A stretch of DNA of 64,000 bases from CAVUQH01 sp963774445 (GTDB lineage: Bacteria; Myxococcota_A; Polyangia; Haliangiales; Haliangiaceae), in contig CAVZFC010000019.1 in the NCBI GenBank assembly GCA_963774445.1, positions 868,001-932,000 of the forward strand, written 5' to 3'. Positions within the stretch are counted from its first letter, which is position 1. Each line of letters begins with the position of its first letter. The notes under the pieces were generated by a model. That model was given only the letters and a program-made list of their open reading frames with translations, did not search any database and was not told where the DNA came from. The position numbers and the translations under genes are program-made. Positions 46,057 to 56,429 of this stretch are shown here, in pieces.

Positions 46057-46105
46057 GTATCTCTCTCCTTTGCGCCCAGCGCCGAAGGTCTAACGATGTA
46101 CACGG

Positions 46106-46134
46106 CTTATAGGCGGTGCGGTGAATGGGGTCAA
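46106..46134 (-). promoter_or_regulatory. sigma-70 promoter of ahcY
   Basis: On the minus strand: TTGACC (46134-46129), 17-bp spacer, TATAAG (46111-46106). The predicted transcript starts near 46099 and has a leader of about 43 nt with an AGGAGA site before GTG 46056. I do not see an SAH-riboswitch fold in this short leader. Confidence 0.75.
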
Positions 46135-46248
46135 GGGTAGGTGTAAGCCCCCGTTCCTTCTCGGGTTGCCGCTCTCTGCCTGGGCGTGTCATATCGAATA
46201 GCGAGCGATGTCGCTCGGTTCGGGGGCCGCGCCGGCCGGCTCCGCGAA

Positions 46249-46278
46249 TTGACACTACCGATCGCCGGCCCATACGAT
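46249..46278 (+). promoter_or_regulatory. sigma-70-like promoter of the Ser/Thr kinase gene
   Basis: TTGACA (46249-46254), 18-bp spacer, TACGAT (46273-46278). Expected start about 46285, only six or so bases before the kinase ATG at 46291, so the mRNA would be nearly leaderless. Divergent from the ahcY promoter in a 234-bp gap. Confidence 0.6.
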
Positions 46279-46290
46279 CGACGCGCAGCA

Positions 46291-48015
<1,725 letters not shown>

Positions 48016-48018
48016 GCG

Positions 48019-49773
48019 TTGCGCGGAGCGGTCGCCATAGCCGTCGCCCTGGTCACGGCCGCGACGGCCCCCGCGTGGGCCGATGACGGGCCCGGCGACA
48101 AGCCGGTCGACGATCCGGATCTCACGGCGCCGCCGACCGACGACGAGCCGGTGCCGGCCGGGCGCCCCGACACCGGCTATATCGGCGGCCCCACCCGCAC
48201 GCCCGAGGTCAACGCCTGCCGCGCGCCGACCGACGTTGCCCCCGCCGAGCTGCGCGCCCGCGCCTCGGAGCATTACCAGCGCGGCAACACCCTCTACGTC
48301 CAGGGCGACTACGACGGCGCCATCGAGGAGTTCGTCGCCGCCTACTGCGACGCGCCCCACTACGAGATGCTCAAGAACATCGCCCAGTCGTTCGAGCGCG
48401 AGCTCGACTACGGCAAGGCGGTGGCCTACCTCAGCCGCTACATCCTGGAGATGCCCAAGGACGACCCGGCGCTGGCCGAGCAGATGGAGCAGATCTCGTT
48501 CCGCGTGCAGGTCCTGTCCAACCTGCCGGCGCGCGTGCGCGTGGCCACCGTGCCGCCGGGCGCGCGGATCACCCTGGTCGGCGAGACCGGCGTCAACGCG
48601 CGCGGCGTCGCCGGCGACCGCAAGCCGCTAGAGGTGCGCAAGGGCAGCTACGAGCTGCGCGTCGAGCTCGAAGGCTACGAGCCGATCAGCGAGAAGATCG
48701 AGGTCGAGATCGGCCAGCCGTACAGCTACTACTTCCGGCTCGAGCCCAAGCGCGGGACCATGCGGGTCATCGCCGACCCATCCGGCGCGCGGATCTTCGT
48801 CGACAAGAAGCTGGTCGGCATCGGCACGTACACCGAGCGCGTGCCGATCGGCGTTCACTCGGTCACGGTCGAGGCCGACGGTCGCAAGCCCGGCGGCCGC
48901 CGCATCGAGGTGACAGCCGATCGCACCAGCACGGTGACGATCAGGCTGCCGCACCCGGCCAGGTCGGGGCGCCGGCAGCTGCTGGTCGCCTCGACCCTCA
49001 GCGGGTCGCTGTTCGCCGGCGGCGCCATGACCACCGTCTTCGACGACCCTCGCCTGGGCGCGCTGGGCGGACTGCTCGGCCTGGGCATCGGCTTCGGCGG
49101 CGGCTACTACGGCGTGCCGTCCGACATCCCGGTCGGGCAGTCGAGCTACATCATCGGCAGCACCTTCATCGGCGCAGGCGAGGGCCTGGCCCTGTCGTAC
49201 TTCCTGGCCTGCGATCCCCAGGTGACCGGCGACGCGCGCTGCAACCAGATCGTCGGCGGTGCCACCGTCGCGGCCGGGGTCGCTGGCCTCCTGTGGGGCG
49301 CGATCACCGCCGACAACTTCGATCTCGATGCCGGCGACGCCGCGTTGGTCAACTCCGGGGCGCAGTGGGGCACGGTGGGCGGCCTGTTGTTCGTCGGCGC
49401 CTTCGACAACGACCGCCGGCTGTACGCGCCGCTCGGTTTCGCCGGGCTCAACCTGGGGCTGGTGGCCGGCAGCTTGCTGGCCCGCCGCCTCGACGTCAGC
49501 CGCGGCCACGTGGCGCTGATCGATCTCTCCGGCCTGGCCGGCATGATCGCCGGCGTGGCCTTGGTCGACGTCATCCAGCCGGGCCAGCGCAGCGATCGAC
49601 TGCCCCACTTCGCGCTGCTCGGCATGACCGCCGGGCTGATCACCGGCGGCTTCCTGACCCGCAACATGGACGAGCCGGCGGCCCCGGTGCGGGCGGTCGC
49701 GCCGGCGGTCTCGGGGGCGCGGGACGCCAGCGGGCGGCTCACCCCGGTCTTCGGGATGAGCGCGCGTTTCTAG
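48019..49773 (+). CDS. Exported TPR-PEGA membrane protein
   Basis: 584 residues from TTG 48019, three bases after the kinase stop, so in the same operon. Signal peptide ending ATAPAWADD. A TPR-like stretch (about 75-160: EHYQRGNTLYVQGDYDGAIEEF) precedes two PEGA domains (about 175-235, VATVPPGARITLVGETG; 245-305, VIADPSGARIFVDKKLVG). The C-terminal 260 residues are Gly/Ala/Leu-rich hydrophobic segments, giving a multi-pass membrane domain. PEGA domains pair with the kinase's own PEGA in spirit; binding to cell wall or S-layer-like material is an inference. Confidence 0.82.
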   Translation: MRGAVAIAVALVTAATAPAWADDGPGDKPVDDPDLTAPPTDDEPVPAGRPDTGYIGGPTRTPEVNACRAPTDVAPAELRARASEHYQRGNTLYVQGDYDGAIEEFVAAYCDAPHYEMLKNIAQSFERELDYGKAVAYLSRYILEMPKDDPALAEQMEQISFRVQVLSNLPARVRVATVPPGARITLVGETGVNARGVAGDRKPLEVRKGSYELRVELEGYEPISEKIEVEIGQPYSYYFRLEPKRGTMRVIADPSGARIFVDKKLVGIGTYTERVPIGVHSVTVEADGRKPGGRRIEVTADRTSTVTIRLPHPARSGRRQLLVASTLSGSLFAGGAMTTVFDDPRLGALGGLLGLGIGFGGGYYGVPSDIPVGQSSYIIGSTFIGAGEGLALSYFLACDPQVTGDARCNQIVGGATVAAGVAGLLWGAITADNFDLDAGDAALVNSGAQWGTVGGLLFVGAFDNDRRLYAPLGFAGLNLGLVAGSLLARRLDVSRGHVALIDLSGLAGMIAGVALVDVIQPGQRSDRLPHFALLGMTAGLITGGFLTRNMDEPAAPVRAVAPAVSGARDASGRLTPVFGMSARF

Positions 49774-49811
49774 GATTCGGCCGACCCGAAGGCCGTGGTA
49801 GCGTCCTGAGG

Positions 49812-52778
49812 ATGGGTCGGGGCAGAGGCGGTCGGGACGGCGCGGCCGACGTCGGATCGGCGCTCGCCGACACCGTGACCGCGAGCCGCTCGGCCTCCGA
49901 TCCGGGGGGCGCCGACACGGGCGACGGCGACGCGGCGCCGAATACGTTTCTCAGCCTGTTCCACGCCATCGCCGCCACCCCGGATCTCGATCCGCCGCTC
50001 GATCTGCGCGCGGGCGAGCTGGTCGACGGAACCTATCGGGTCGAGCGCAAGCTGGGCGCCGGCGGCATGGGCGTGGTCTACCTGGCCGCCGACGAGACGC
50101 TCGAGCGGCAGGTGGCGCTCAAGATCCAGCGGCCGCTGGCCGGCGACGACGGCACCGCGCGGCTGCTGCGCGAAGCCCAGGCAATGGCCCGGCTCTCCCA
50201 CCCCAACGTGCTGGCGGTCTACGAGGTCGGCACCTACCGCCAGCACGTCTTCATCGCCATGGCCTATGTCGACGGCGGCACCCTGCGCGGATGGCTGACC
50301 GAGGGCGAGCGCCGGCCGGCCGAGATCATCGACCTCTTTGCCCAGGCCGGCCGCGGCCTGGCCGCCGCTCACGCCGCCGGGCTGGTCCATCGCGACTTCA
50401 AGCCGGACAACGTGCTGGTGACGGCGTCGGGCCGGGCCCTGGTCGGCGACTTCGGGCTGGCGCGGCGCGCAGGCGAGGACGATCCGGAGGCGCCGTCCGA
50501 CGGCGTCCCGACGACCACCGCCAGTGGCAGCGGCCAGCTGCGGTTGACCGCCACCGGCGCGTGCGTCGGCACGCCGGCGTACATGGCCCCCGAGCAGCAC
50601 GCGGGCGCCGCGGTCGACGCCGCGGCCGATCAGTTCGGCTTTTGTGTGGCGCTCTACGACGCCCTGTACGGGCGGCTGCCGTTCACCGGCTCGACCGCGG
50701 ACGAGCTGGCCGCGTCGATGCACGCAGGGCTGGCGCGGGTGCCGCGTCGGCGCGGCGTTCCGGCGAAGGTGCGCGCGGCGCTGACGCGCGGGCTGGCGGT
50801 CGCCCCGGGCGACCGCTTTCCCACCATCGACGCGCTGGTCGACGTCCTCGATCGAGCGATGCGGCCGCGGCGCTGGCGCCTGGCCGCGCTGGCAGCCGCG
50901 GTGCTGATCGCGGGCGGCGCAGGCGCCGCGATCTGGGCCACGCGGGGCGGCGATCCGTGCGCCGGGTCGGGTCGGGACACGGGCGCGATCTGGCAGCGCC
51001 AGCAGTCGCCGATCGCCGCTGCGTTTGCCGCCGCCGGTTCCGACCTGGCCGCGACCGAGGCCAACGTCACCGCGAACCTGGGCGACTACGCCAACCGCCT
51101 GGCCGCCGCCAGCGAGCAGGTCTGCCGCGAGACCCGCGCCGCGCGAAGCGAGCTGGCCGACCGCCGGGCCGAGTGCGTGGGCGAGCGGCGCGACGAGCTG
51201 CGCGCGCTGGTCCGCCTGCTCGCCCGCGCCGACCGCCACACCGCCGAGCGCGCGTTGGTGCTCGCCTCGCGGCTGCCGTCGATCGATCGCTGCGACGACA
51301 CCCGCTACCTGCAGGCGCGGGTCAAGCCACCGAGCGATCCGGGGGTCGCCGCGGCAGTCGAAGAGCAGCGCAGGCGTCTGGCCGCCGCTCGGCTCAAGGT
51401 GGTCGGCGGGCTGGCGGCCAAGGACGACACCGTCGCCGGCGAAGTTTTGGCCGAGGCCGAACGGCTGGGCTACGAACCGCTGATCGCCGAGGCGCTGGAG
51501 GTTCGCGGGCGCCTGCAGCAGACCGCCGATCAGTTCCAGGAGGCCGAGGCCACCTACCGCAAGGCGTTCTTCACCGCCGTGCGCAGCGGCGCCGACGAGC
51601 GGGCCGCGCAGGTGGCCATGGAGATGGTCTACCTGCTGGCCGACGATCAAGCCCGCGCCCACGACGCGTCAACCTGGGCCGATCAGGCCGAGGCGGAGAT
51701 GGCGCGCTTCGGCGAGGATCCGCGACTTCGCGCCGACATCCTGGGGGCCCGCGCGATGGTTGCCGAGGCCACCGGTGACTACGCCACCGCCGTGAAGCTG
51801 CGGCTGCAGGTCGTCAACGCGCTGCACGGCGCCGGCGTTGACGACACTCCGGGCATGGCCCAGGCGCTGAGCAGCGTGGGTGTCGTCTACGATCTCAGCG
51901 GCGACTTCGCGAGGTCCTCAGACTACTACCAGCGCTCACTGGCAATGCTCGAGCGGTTGCTGGGTACGGATCACCCGTCGCTGATCAACGTCCTCAGCAA
52001 CAAGGGGCTGGTCGACGGCGAGCGCGGTGAGCACGACACGGCCATCGCCGAGCTGCGCCGGTCGCTGGCGCTGGCGATCCGCTACGACGGCCCCGACAAT
52101 GTGGAGACCGCCTACCAGCACCTCAACCTGGGCGCGGCCCTGTGCGGCGCCAACCGGTCGCGCGAGGCGCTGCCCGAGCTCGAGCGCGCGCGGGCGATCA
52201 TCGGGGCCAAGCTGGGCGACGATCACCCCGACATGGCGCTCGTGCTCAACACCATGGCCGTCAGCTACGCGGCCCAGCACGACTACGAAAAAGCGTTGCC
52301 GACCCTGCGCCGGGCGATGGCGATCATCGTCGCGCGACAGGGCGCGGACCACCCGCAGGTCGGGTTGATGCACGCCAACGCCGCGGACATGCTGCTGCGC
52401 CAGCACCAGCCTCAGCCGAAGGAGGCGCTGGCCGAGGTCAACCGGGCGATCGCGATCCAGACCAAGGCCAAGGTCGAGGGCGGCTTGCTCGGACTGTCGC
52501 TGATGCTGCGGGGCTGGGCGCTGGTCGAGCTGGGCGAGCAGCGCCGCGCCCTGGCGTCGCTCGAGCGCGCGCTGACCCTGCTCGACACGCAGTCGGCCCC
52601 GGCCGAGCATCGCGCCGACGGCCGCTTCTGGCTGGCCCGCGCGCTGCACGAGCTGCACCGCGGCGGCGATCGCCCGGCCCGGCTGGCGGCGGAAGCGGCC
52701 GATCTCTACCGCCAGAACGGCGACGATGCCGGCGTGCGCCGGGCCGAGGCATTGGCGCGGGCGCTCGGCGGGCACTGA
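49812..52778 (+). CDS. Ser/Thr protein kinase with TPR sensor region
   Basis: 988 residues from ATG 49812 (GAGG just upstream). The kinase domain is at about 74-340: KLGAGGMGVVYLA, Lys104 (VALKIQ), His193-Arg-Asp195 (VHRDFKPDN), Asp213-Phe-Gly (VGDFGLARR), YMAPEQHAG. One TM helix at about 356-376 (LAALAAAVLIAGGAGAAIW). The extracytoplasmic part (380-988) starts with a helical Cys-containing segment and then has tandem TPRs of the kinesin-light-chain type (LSSVGVVYDLSGDFARSSDY, YQHLNLGAALCGANRSREAL). This is a layout common in myxobacterial kinases that feed sigma factors; an ECF gene follows directly. Confidence 0.93.
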   Translation: MGRGRGGRDGAADVGSALADTVTASRSASDPGGADTGDGDAAPNTFLSLFHAIAATPDLDPPLDLRAGELVDGTYRVERKLGAGGMGVVYLAADETLERQVALKIQRPLAGDDGTARLLREAQAMARLSHPNVLAVYEVGTYRQHVFIAMAYVDGGTLRGWLTEGERRPAEIIDLFAQAGRGLAAAHAAGLVHRDFKPDNVLVTASGRALVGDFGLARRAGEDDPEAPSDGVPTTTASGSGQLRLTATGACVGTPAYMAPEQHAGAAVDAAADQFGFCVALYDALYGRLPFTGSTADELAASMHAGLARVPRRRGVPAKVRAALTRGLAVAPGDRFPTIDALVDVLDRAMRPRRWRLAALAAAVLIAGGAGAAIWATRGGDPCAGSGRDTGAIWQRQQSPIAAAFAAAGSDLAATEANVTANLGDYANRLAAASEQVCRETRAARSELADRRAECVGERRDELRALVRLLARADRHTAERALVLASRLPSIDRCDDTRYLQARVKPPSDPGVAAAVEEQRRRLAAARLKVVGGLAAKDDTVAGEVLAEAERLGYEPLIAEALEVRGRLQQTADQFQEAEATYRKAFFTAVRSGADERAAQVAMEMVYLLADDQARAHDASTWADQAEAEMARFGEDPRLRADILGARAMVAEATGDYATAVKLRLQVVNALHGAGVDDTPGMAQALSSVGVVYDLSGDFARSSDYYQRSLAMLERLLGTDHPSLINVLSNKGLVDGERGEHDTAIAELRRSLALAIRYDGPDNVETAYQHLNLGAALCGANRSREALPELERARAIIGAKLGDDHPDMALVLNTMAVSYAAQHDYEKALPTLRRAMAIIVARQGADHPQVGLMHANAADMLLRQHQPQPKEALAEVNRAIAIQTKAKVEGGLLGLSLMLRGWALVELGEQRRALASLERALTLLDTQSAPAEHRADGRFWLARALHELHRGGDRPARLAAEAADLYRQNGDDAGVRRAEALARALGGH

Positions 52779-52809
52779 TCTTGCGGGGAGAGTCGGGTAT
52801 CCTCGCCCC

Positions 52810-53427
52810 GTGCTCGAGACCGAGCGACGGGCCGAGGTCGAGGCGAAGGTGCGCGAGGCGTGCGACGCTGGCCAGCTGTGCGACGCAGCCACGCTGGCGA
52901 TCGAATCGTACGGGCCGGAGATCCTCGGCTACCTGGTGGCGGTGACGCGCAACGAGGCCGACGCCGGCGAGGCGTTCGCGATGTTCAGCGAGGACCTGTG
53001 GCGCGGGCTGGAGAAGTTTCGCTGGGAGGCGTCGCTCAGGACCTGGGCGTACACGGTGGCGCGCAACGCCATGCACCGGATGCTGCGCGATCCGCACCGC
53101 CGTGTCGAGCGGCGGATTCCGCTGTCGCAGTCGCCCGAGGCCCAAAACGTCGCCCTGCGAGTGCGCACGCAGACGCTGCCGTATCTGCGCACCGAGGTGA
53201 AGGACCGCGTGGCCGAGCTGCGCCGGGAGCTGGATCCGGAGGACCAGACCCTGTTCATCCTGCGCCTCAACCGCAAGATGTCGTGGAACGAGATCGCCAG
53301 TATCATGGGCGCCGAGGGCGAGCTCGACGACACCGAGCGCAAACGCCAGGCCGCCCGGCTGCGCAAGCGGTTCGAGCGGGCCAAGGAGATCCTCCGCGAC
53401 AAGGCGCGCGAGCACGGCCTGACCTAG
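52810..53427 (+). CDS. ECF-like RNA polymerase sigma factor
   Basis: 205 residues from GTG 52810; an earlier ATG-type start (52726) lies inside the kinase gene. Region 2 is at about 25-100 (IESYGPEILGYLVAVTRNEADAGE, FAMFSEDLWRGLEKFRW, LRTWAYTVARN). Region 4 is at about 135-195 (LDPEDQTLFILRLNRKMSWNEIAS). No anti-sigma gene is adjacent; control by the kinase immediately upstream is a reasonable inference. Confidence 0.85.
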   Translation: MLETERRAEVEAKVREACDAGQLCDAATLAIESYGPEILGYLVAVTRNEADAGEAFAMFSEDLWRGLEKFRWEASLRTWAYTVARNAMHRMLRDPHRRVERRIPLSQSPEAQNVALRVRTQTLPYLRTEVKDRVAELRRELDPEDQTLFILRLNRKMSWNEIASIMGAEGELDDTERKRQAARLRKRFERAKEILRDKAREHGLT

Positions 53428-53516
53428 CCCGCGGTGCCGTGCGGCGCACACCGGCAAAGTCGCGAAAACCGCGAGCAGAGGGCTTGCAGACCGCGCATCA
53501 GGCGTATCCTGCCGGG

Positions 53517-55058
53517 GTGAGGCTCGTCGTCCTGACCCTCTGCCTGACGTTGCCACTTTCGTCGTGCATCGCCAAGCAACTCGACCGCACCCTGCGCGCG
53601 CCCGACGAGACGCAGAAGCTCGACCACGACTCGGCCACTCTCAAGGCGCACATGAAGAGCGGCGAGCTGTACCTGCTGACCGACTGGAAGGTCGACGAGC
53701 GGACGCGCGTGGTCTCCGGGATGGGGGTGCGCTACGGCCTCGATCGCGGGGTGCTGTCCCAGGGTCGCCAGACGATCGCGATCGACGACGTCGCTCTGTT
53801 CGAGACCAACGTCGAGAAGACCTCGCCCGCGATCGCCGGCATGGTCGTGGTCACGCTGGCATCGGTGGCGGTCACCGCCGCCTGCATCGCCAACCCGAAG
53901 GCCTGCTTCGGCTCCTGCCCTACCTTCTATGCGCCCGACGCCGACGGCGGCGAGACGCTCATGGCCGAGGGCTTCTCGGCCAGCGTGACGCCGTCGCTCG
54001 AGGCCCGCGACGTCAACGCGCTGTGGACCGCCCGCGCGTCAACCTCGCACTTCGAGCTGCGCGTGACCAACGAGGCGCTCGAGACCCACGTCATCCGCCG
54101 CGCCGATCTCCTGGTCGCCGAGCGGCCGCCGGGCGGGCGCGTCATCGCCGATCAGCAGGGCTCGCTGTGGCAGGCGGTCTCGATCACCCCGGTGCGGCGG
54201 TGCGAGGCGGCCGAGGGCGACTGCACCGCGGCGGTGCGGTCGATGGACGCCAGCGAGCGGTTCAGCCGCACCGACGGCCACGACCTGGCGACGCGCGAGG
54301 AGGTCGCCCTCGACTTCGACGTTCCGGCCGGCGACGGCCAGCTGGCGCTGGTCATCGGCGCGCGGCAGACCTTCCTGTCAACCTTCCTCTTCTACCAGGC
54401 GCTGGCGTTCATGGGCACGACTGCCACCGAACGGCTGGCGGAGCTGGAGCGCGGCGACGCCGAGCTGAGCGAGCGGGCCAGGGCGCTGGATCGCGTCCTG
54501 GGCAACATCGAGGTGCAGGCGCGCGGCGCCGGCGGCGACTGGGCCACGGTCGGCGAGATCGGCGAGACCGGGCCGATCGCCACCGACGTCAAGCTGGTGC
54601 GCCTGCCCGACGGCGTCGACGCGCGGTCGCTGCGCCTGCGCCTGACCCGCGGCCACTGGCGCCTGGGTTGGATCGCGCTGGCCCGCGTGCCGGGGCCGGC
54701 CACCGCCCACCGCGTGCGGCCGTCGGCGGTGCGTCGGGTGCGCGGCCGCTTCGCCGACGCCGAGGCGCTGAGTCGGCTGCGCCGACCCGACCGCCAGCTC
54801 TTGACCTTCCCCGGTGACGAGTACGCCATCGACTACGAGCTGCCGGTGCCGCCGGCGCGCGCCGAGCTGCTGCTCGACGCCAAGGGCTACTACCTCGAGT
54901 GGATGCGCACCGAGTGGATGAAGGACGAGAGCCCGGTCGCCGCCGCGTTGCTGCTGTACGCGCCGCGCCAGGCGATGGTGATCCTGGCGCCCCGCTTTGC
55001 CGCCATGGAGCCGAACATGGAGCGCATGTTCTGGGAGAGCCGCTATGCGCCGCGCTAG
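53517..55058 (+). CDS. Large hypothetical lipoprotein
   Basis: 513 residues from GTG 53517. Signal RLVVLTLCLTLPLSSC with lipobox. An N-terminal region contacts a short hydrophobic stretch with Cys cluster (VVVTLASVAVTAACIANPKACFGSCPTFY) typical of myxobacterial lipoproteins that carry CPTFY-type motifs. A mid beta domain (SHFELRVTNEALETHVIRR) and a C-terminal domain (FPGDEYAIDYELPVPPARAELL, EWMRTEWMKDES) follow. Function unknown. It overlaps the next lipoprotein gene by 14 bp, forming a three-gene lipoprotein operon. Confidence 0.75.
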   Translation: MRLVVLTLCLTLPLSSCIAKQLDRTLRAPDETQKLDHDSATLKAHMKSGELYLLTDWKVDERTRVVSGMGVRYGLDRGVLSQGRQTIAIDDVALFETNVEKTSPAIAGMVVVTLASVAVTAACIANPKACFGSCPTFYAPDADGGETLMAEGFSASVTPSLEARDVNALWTARASTSHFELRVTNEALETHVIRRADLLVAERPPGGRVIADQQGSLWQAVSITPVRRCEAAEGDCTAAVRSMDASERFSRTDGHDLATREEVALDFDVPAGDGQLALVIGARQTFLSTFLFYQALAFMGTTATERLAELERGDAELSERARALDRVLGNIEVQARGAGGDWATVGEIGETGPIATDVKLVRLPDGVDARSLRLRLTRGHWRLGWIALARVPGPATAHRVRPSAVRRVRGRFADAEALSRLRRPDRQLLTFPGDEYAIDYELPVPPARAELLLDAKGYYLEWMRTEWMKDESPVAAALLLYAPRQAMVILAPRFAAMEPNMERMFWESRYAPR

Positions 55059-55782
55059 CGCCGCGCTCCTGGTGCTGGCGATCGCCGGCTGCACGGCGAC
55101 CAATCCGGCGCCCCGCGCCTGGCGTCGGACCATGACCGAGGCCGAGGAGTCGCCGTTCGGCGCGTGGACCATCGTCGAGACCAGCGTCGGCGAGCTGTCG
55201 GGTGAGCTGCTGGCCGTGGAGCCGGACACCCTGTATCTGTCCGCGGGCGTCGCGGTCAGGCCGGTGCCGCTGTCCCGGGTGCTCAAGGTGACCGTGGTCG
55301 CCTACACCGCCGATTCTTCGGCGCTCGCCACCTGGGCCGGGCTGGGGATGGCCACGACCTTCTCACACGGCTACTTTGCCGTCTTCTCGCTGCCGATCTG
55401 GTACCTGGTCGGCGGCGGCATCTCCCGCTGGCACTCGGGCAGCGGCTACCTCGACGTCTACGCCCACGAGGGCGTGGACGCCCTGCGCCACCTGCGCAAA
55501 TGGGCGCGCTGGCCACAAGGGCTGCCGGAAGCCGTTCGCCATCCCCGCCGCGCGTCGCCCGAGCCGCCGCCCCCGCCCACTGAAGGCGCCGCCGGACAGG
55601 CCTGCTACGGCAACGGCACCTGCAACGAGGGGCTGGTCTGCGACGCGACGACTCACACCTGCCACCCGGCGCCCGCCCTCGGCGCAGACGGCGGCCGCTG
55701 CTACGCCAACGGCAGCTGCGACGAGGGCCTGGCGTGCGACGCCGCCACCCACACCTGCGCCGCGCCCGAGGGGACCCCGTGA
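55045..55782 (+). CDS. Lipoprotein with two Cys-rich modules
   Basis: 245 residues from ATG 55045, overlapping the previous gene. Signal RRASAALLVLAIAGC with lipobox. The N-terminal part is a beta-rich, partly hydrophobic domain (ELSGELLAVEPDTLYLSAG; SHGYFAVFSLPIWYLVGG). After a Pro-rich linker come two near-identical modules, CYGNGTCNEGLVCDATTHTC and CYANGSCDEGLACDAATHTC, each with four Cys that should form two disulfides. A surface-exposed adhesive or spacer role is likely. Confidence 0.75.
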   Translation: MRRASAALLVLAIAGCTATNPAPRAWRRTMTEAEESPFGAWTIVETSVGELSGELLAVEPDTLYLSAGVAVRPVPLSRVLKVTVVAYTADSSALATWAGLGMATTFSHGYFAVFSLPIWYLVGGGISRWHSGSGYLDVYAHEGVDALRHLRKWARWPQGLPEAVRHPRRASPEPPPPPTEGAAGQACYGNGTCNEGLVCDATTHTCHPAPALGADGGRCYANGSCDEGLACDAATHTCAAPEGTP

Positions 55783-56429
55783 TCGCTCCCGCCCGCGCGC
55801 TCGCGCTCGCGCTCGCGCTCGCGCTGCCGCTCCCCGGCTGCTCGGTGTTGTTCATGGACAAGCCGTCGGCGCGTCCCAATCGCGGCAGCTACCCGCAGTG
55901 CTCCGACAGCTCCGCCGCACCCACGGTCGACCTTCTGTTCTCCGCCCTCTACCTGCTCAGCGCCGCCGGCGCCGTCTCCGACAGCCTGGACGACGGGCTG
56001 TCCAGCGACGACCAGAAGACGCTCGCCGTGCTGCTGGGTCTGTCCGCCGTCCTCGCGGTCTCCGGCGGCTACGGCGTCCACTGGCGCCACCTCTGCGCCG
56101 AGCAGCGCGACGCCTGGACCGCGCCGCCGCCCTACGCCCCACCTCACCCGCGTCCACGCGCCCCCGTCGGGGCCCGCGGCGGCGCGTGCTACGGCAACGG
56201 CACCTGCAACCCCGGCTTCATCTGCCACCCCAACGCGCACCTCTGTGTCCCCGGCAGCAACGGCCTCGAAGGCGGCGCCTGCTTCTCCGACGGCAGCTGC
56301 AGCGACTCTCTCCAGTGCGCGGGCGGCCTGTGCGTGCGCCCGCCTCCGCCCGAGTGTCGCGTCGACGCCAACTGCCCCGCCGGCCGCGAATGCCACGGCG
56401 GCTACTGCATCGAGCCCGCCGCTCCCTAG
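55779..56429 (+). CDS. Lipoprotein with Cys-rich modules, paralogue of preceding
   Basis: 216 residues from GTG 55779, which overlaps the previous stop as GTGA. The signal contains a hexanucleotide-encoded ALALALALAL run and ends LPLPGC (lipobox). Two hydrophobic stretches (VDLLFSALYLLSAAGAV; LAVLLGLSAVLAVSGGYG) precede three Cys modules: CYGNGTCNPGFICHPNAHLC, CFSDGSCSDSLQCAGGLC and CRVDANCPAGRECHGGYC. The first matches the modules of the preceding gene, so the pair arose by duplication. Convergent with lysA; the stops overlap. Confidence 0.75.
   Translation: MIAPARALALALALALPLPGCSVLFMDKPSARPNRGSYPQCSDSSAAPTVDLLFSALYLLSAAGAVSDSLDDGLSSDDQKTLAVLLGLSAVLAVSGGYGVHWRHLCAEQRDAWTAPPPYAPPHPRPRAPVGARGGACYGNGTCNPGFICHPNAHLCVPGSNGLEGGACFSDGSCSDSLQCAGGLCVRPPPPECRVDANCPAGRECHGGYCIEPAAP
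55797..55826 (+). repeat. Hexanucleotide tandem repeat in a signal peptide
   Basis: Four GCGCTC units plus a GCGCTG variant encode Ala-Leu repeats in the signal-peptide core of the lipoprotein starting at 55779. Slippage would change h-region length in two-residue steps without shifting the frame. Confidence 0.8.

Noticed and set aside
46057..46099. SAH riboswitch in the ahcY leader
   Set aside because: The predicted leader is only about 43 nt and lacks the conserved core I would expect.
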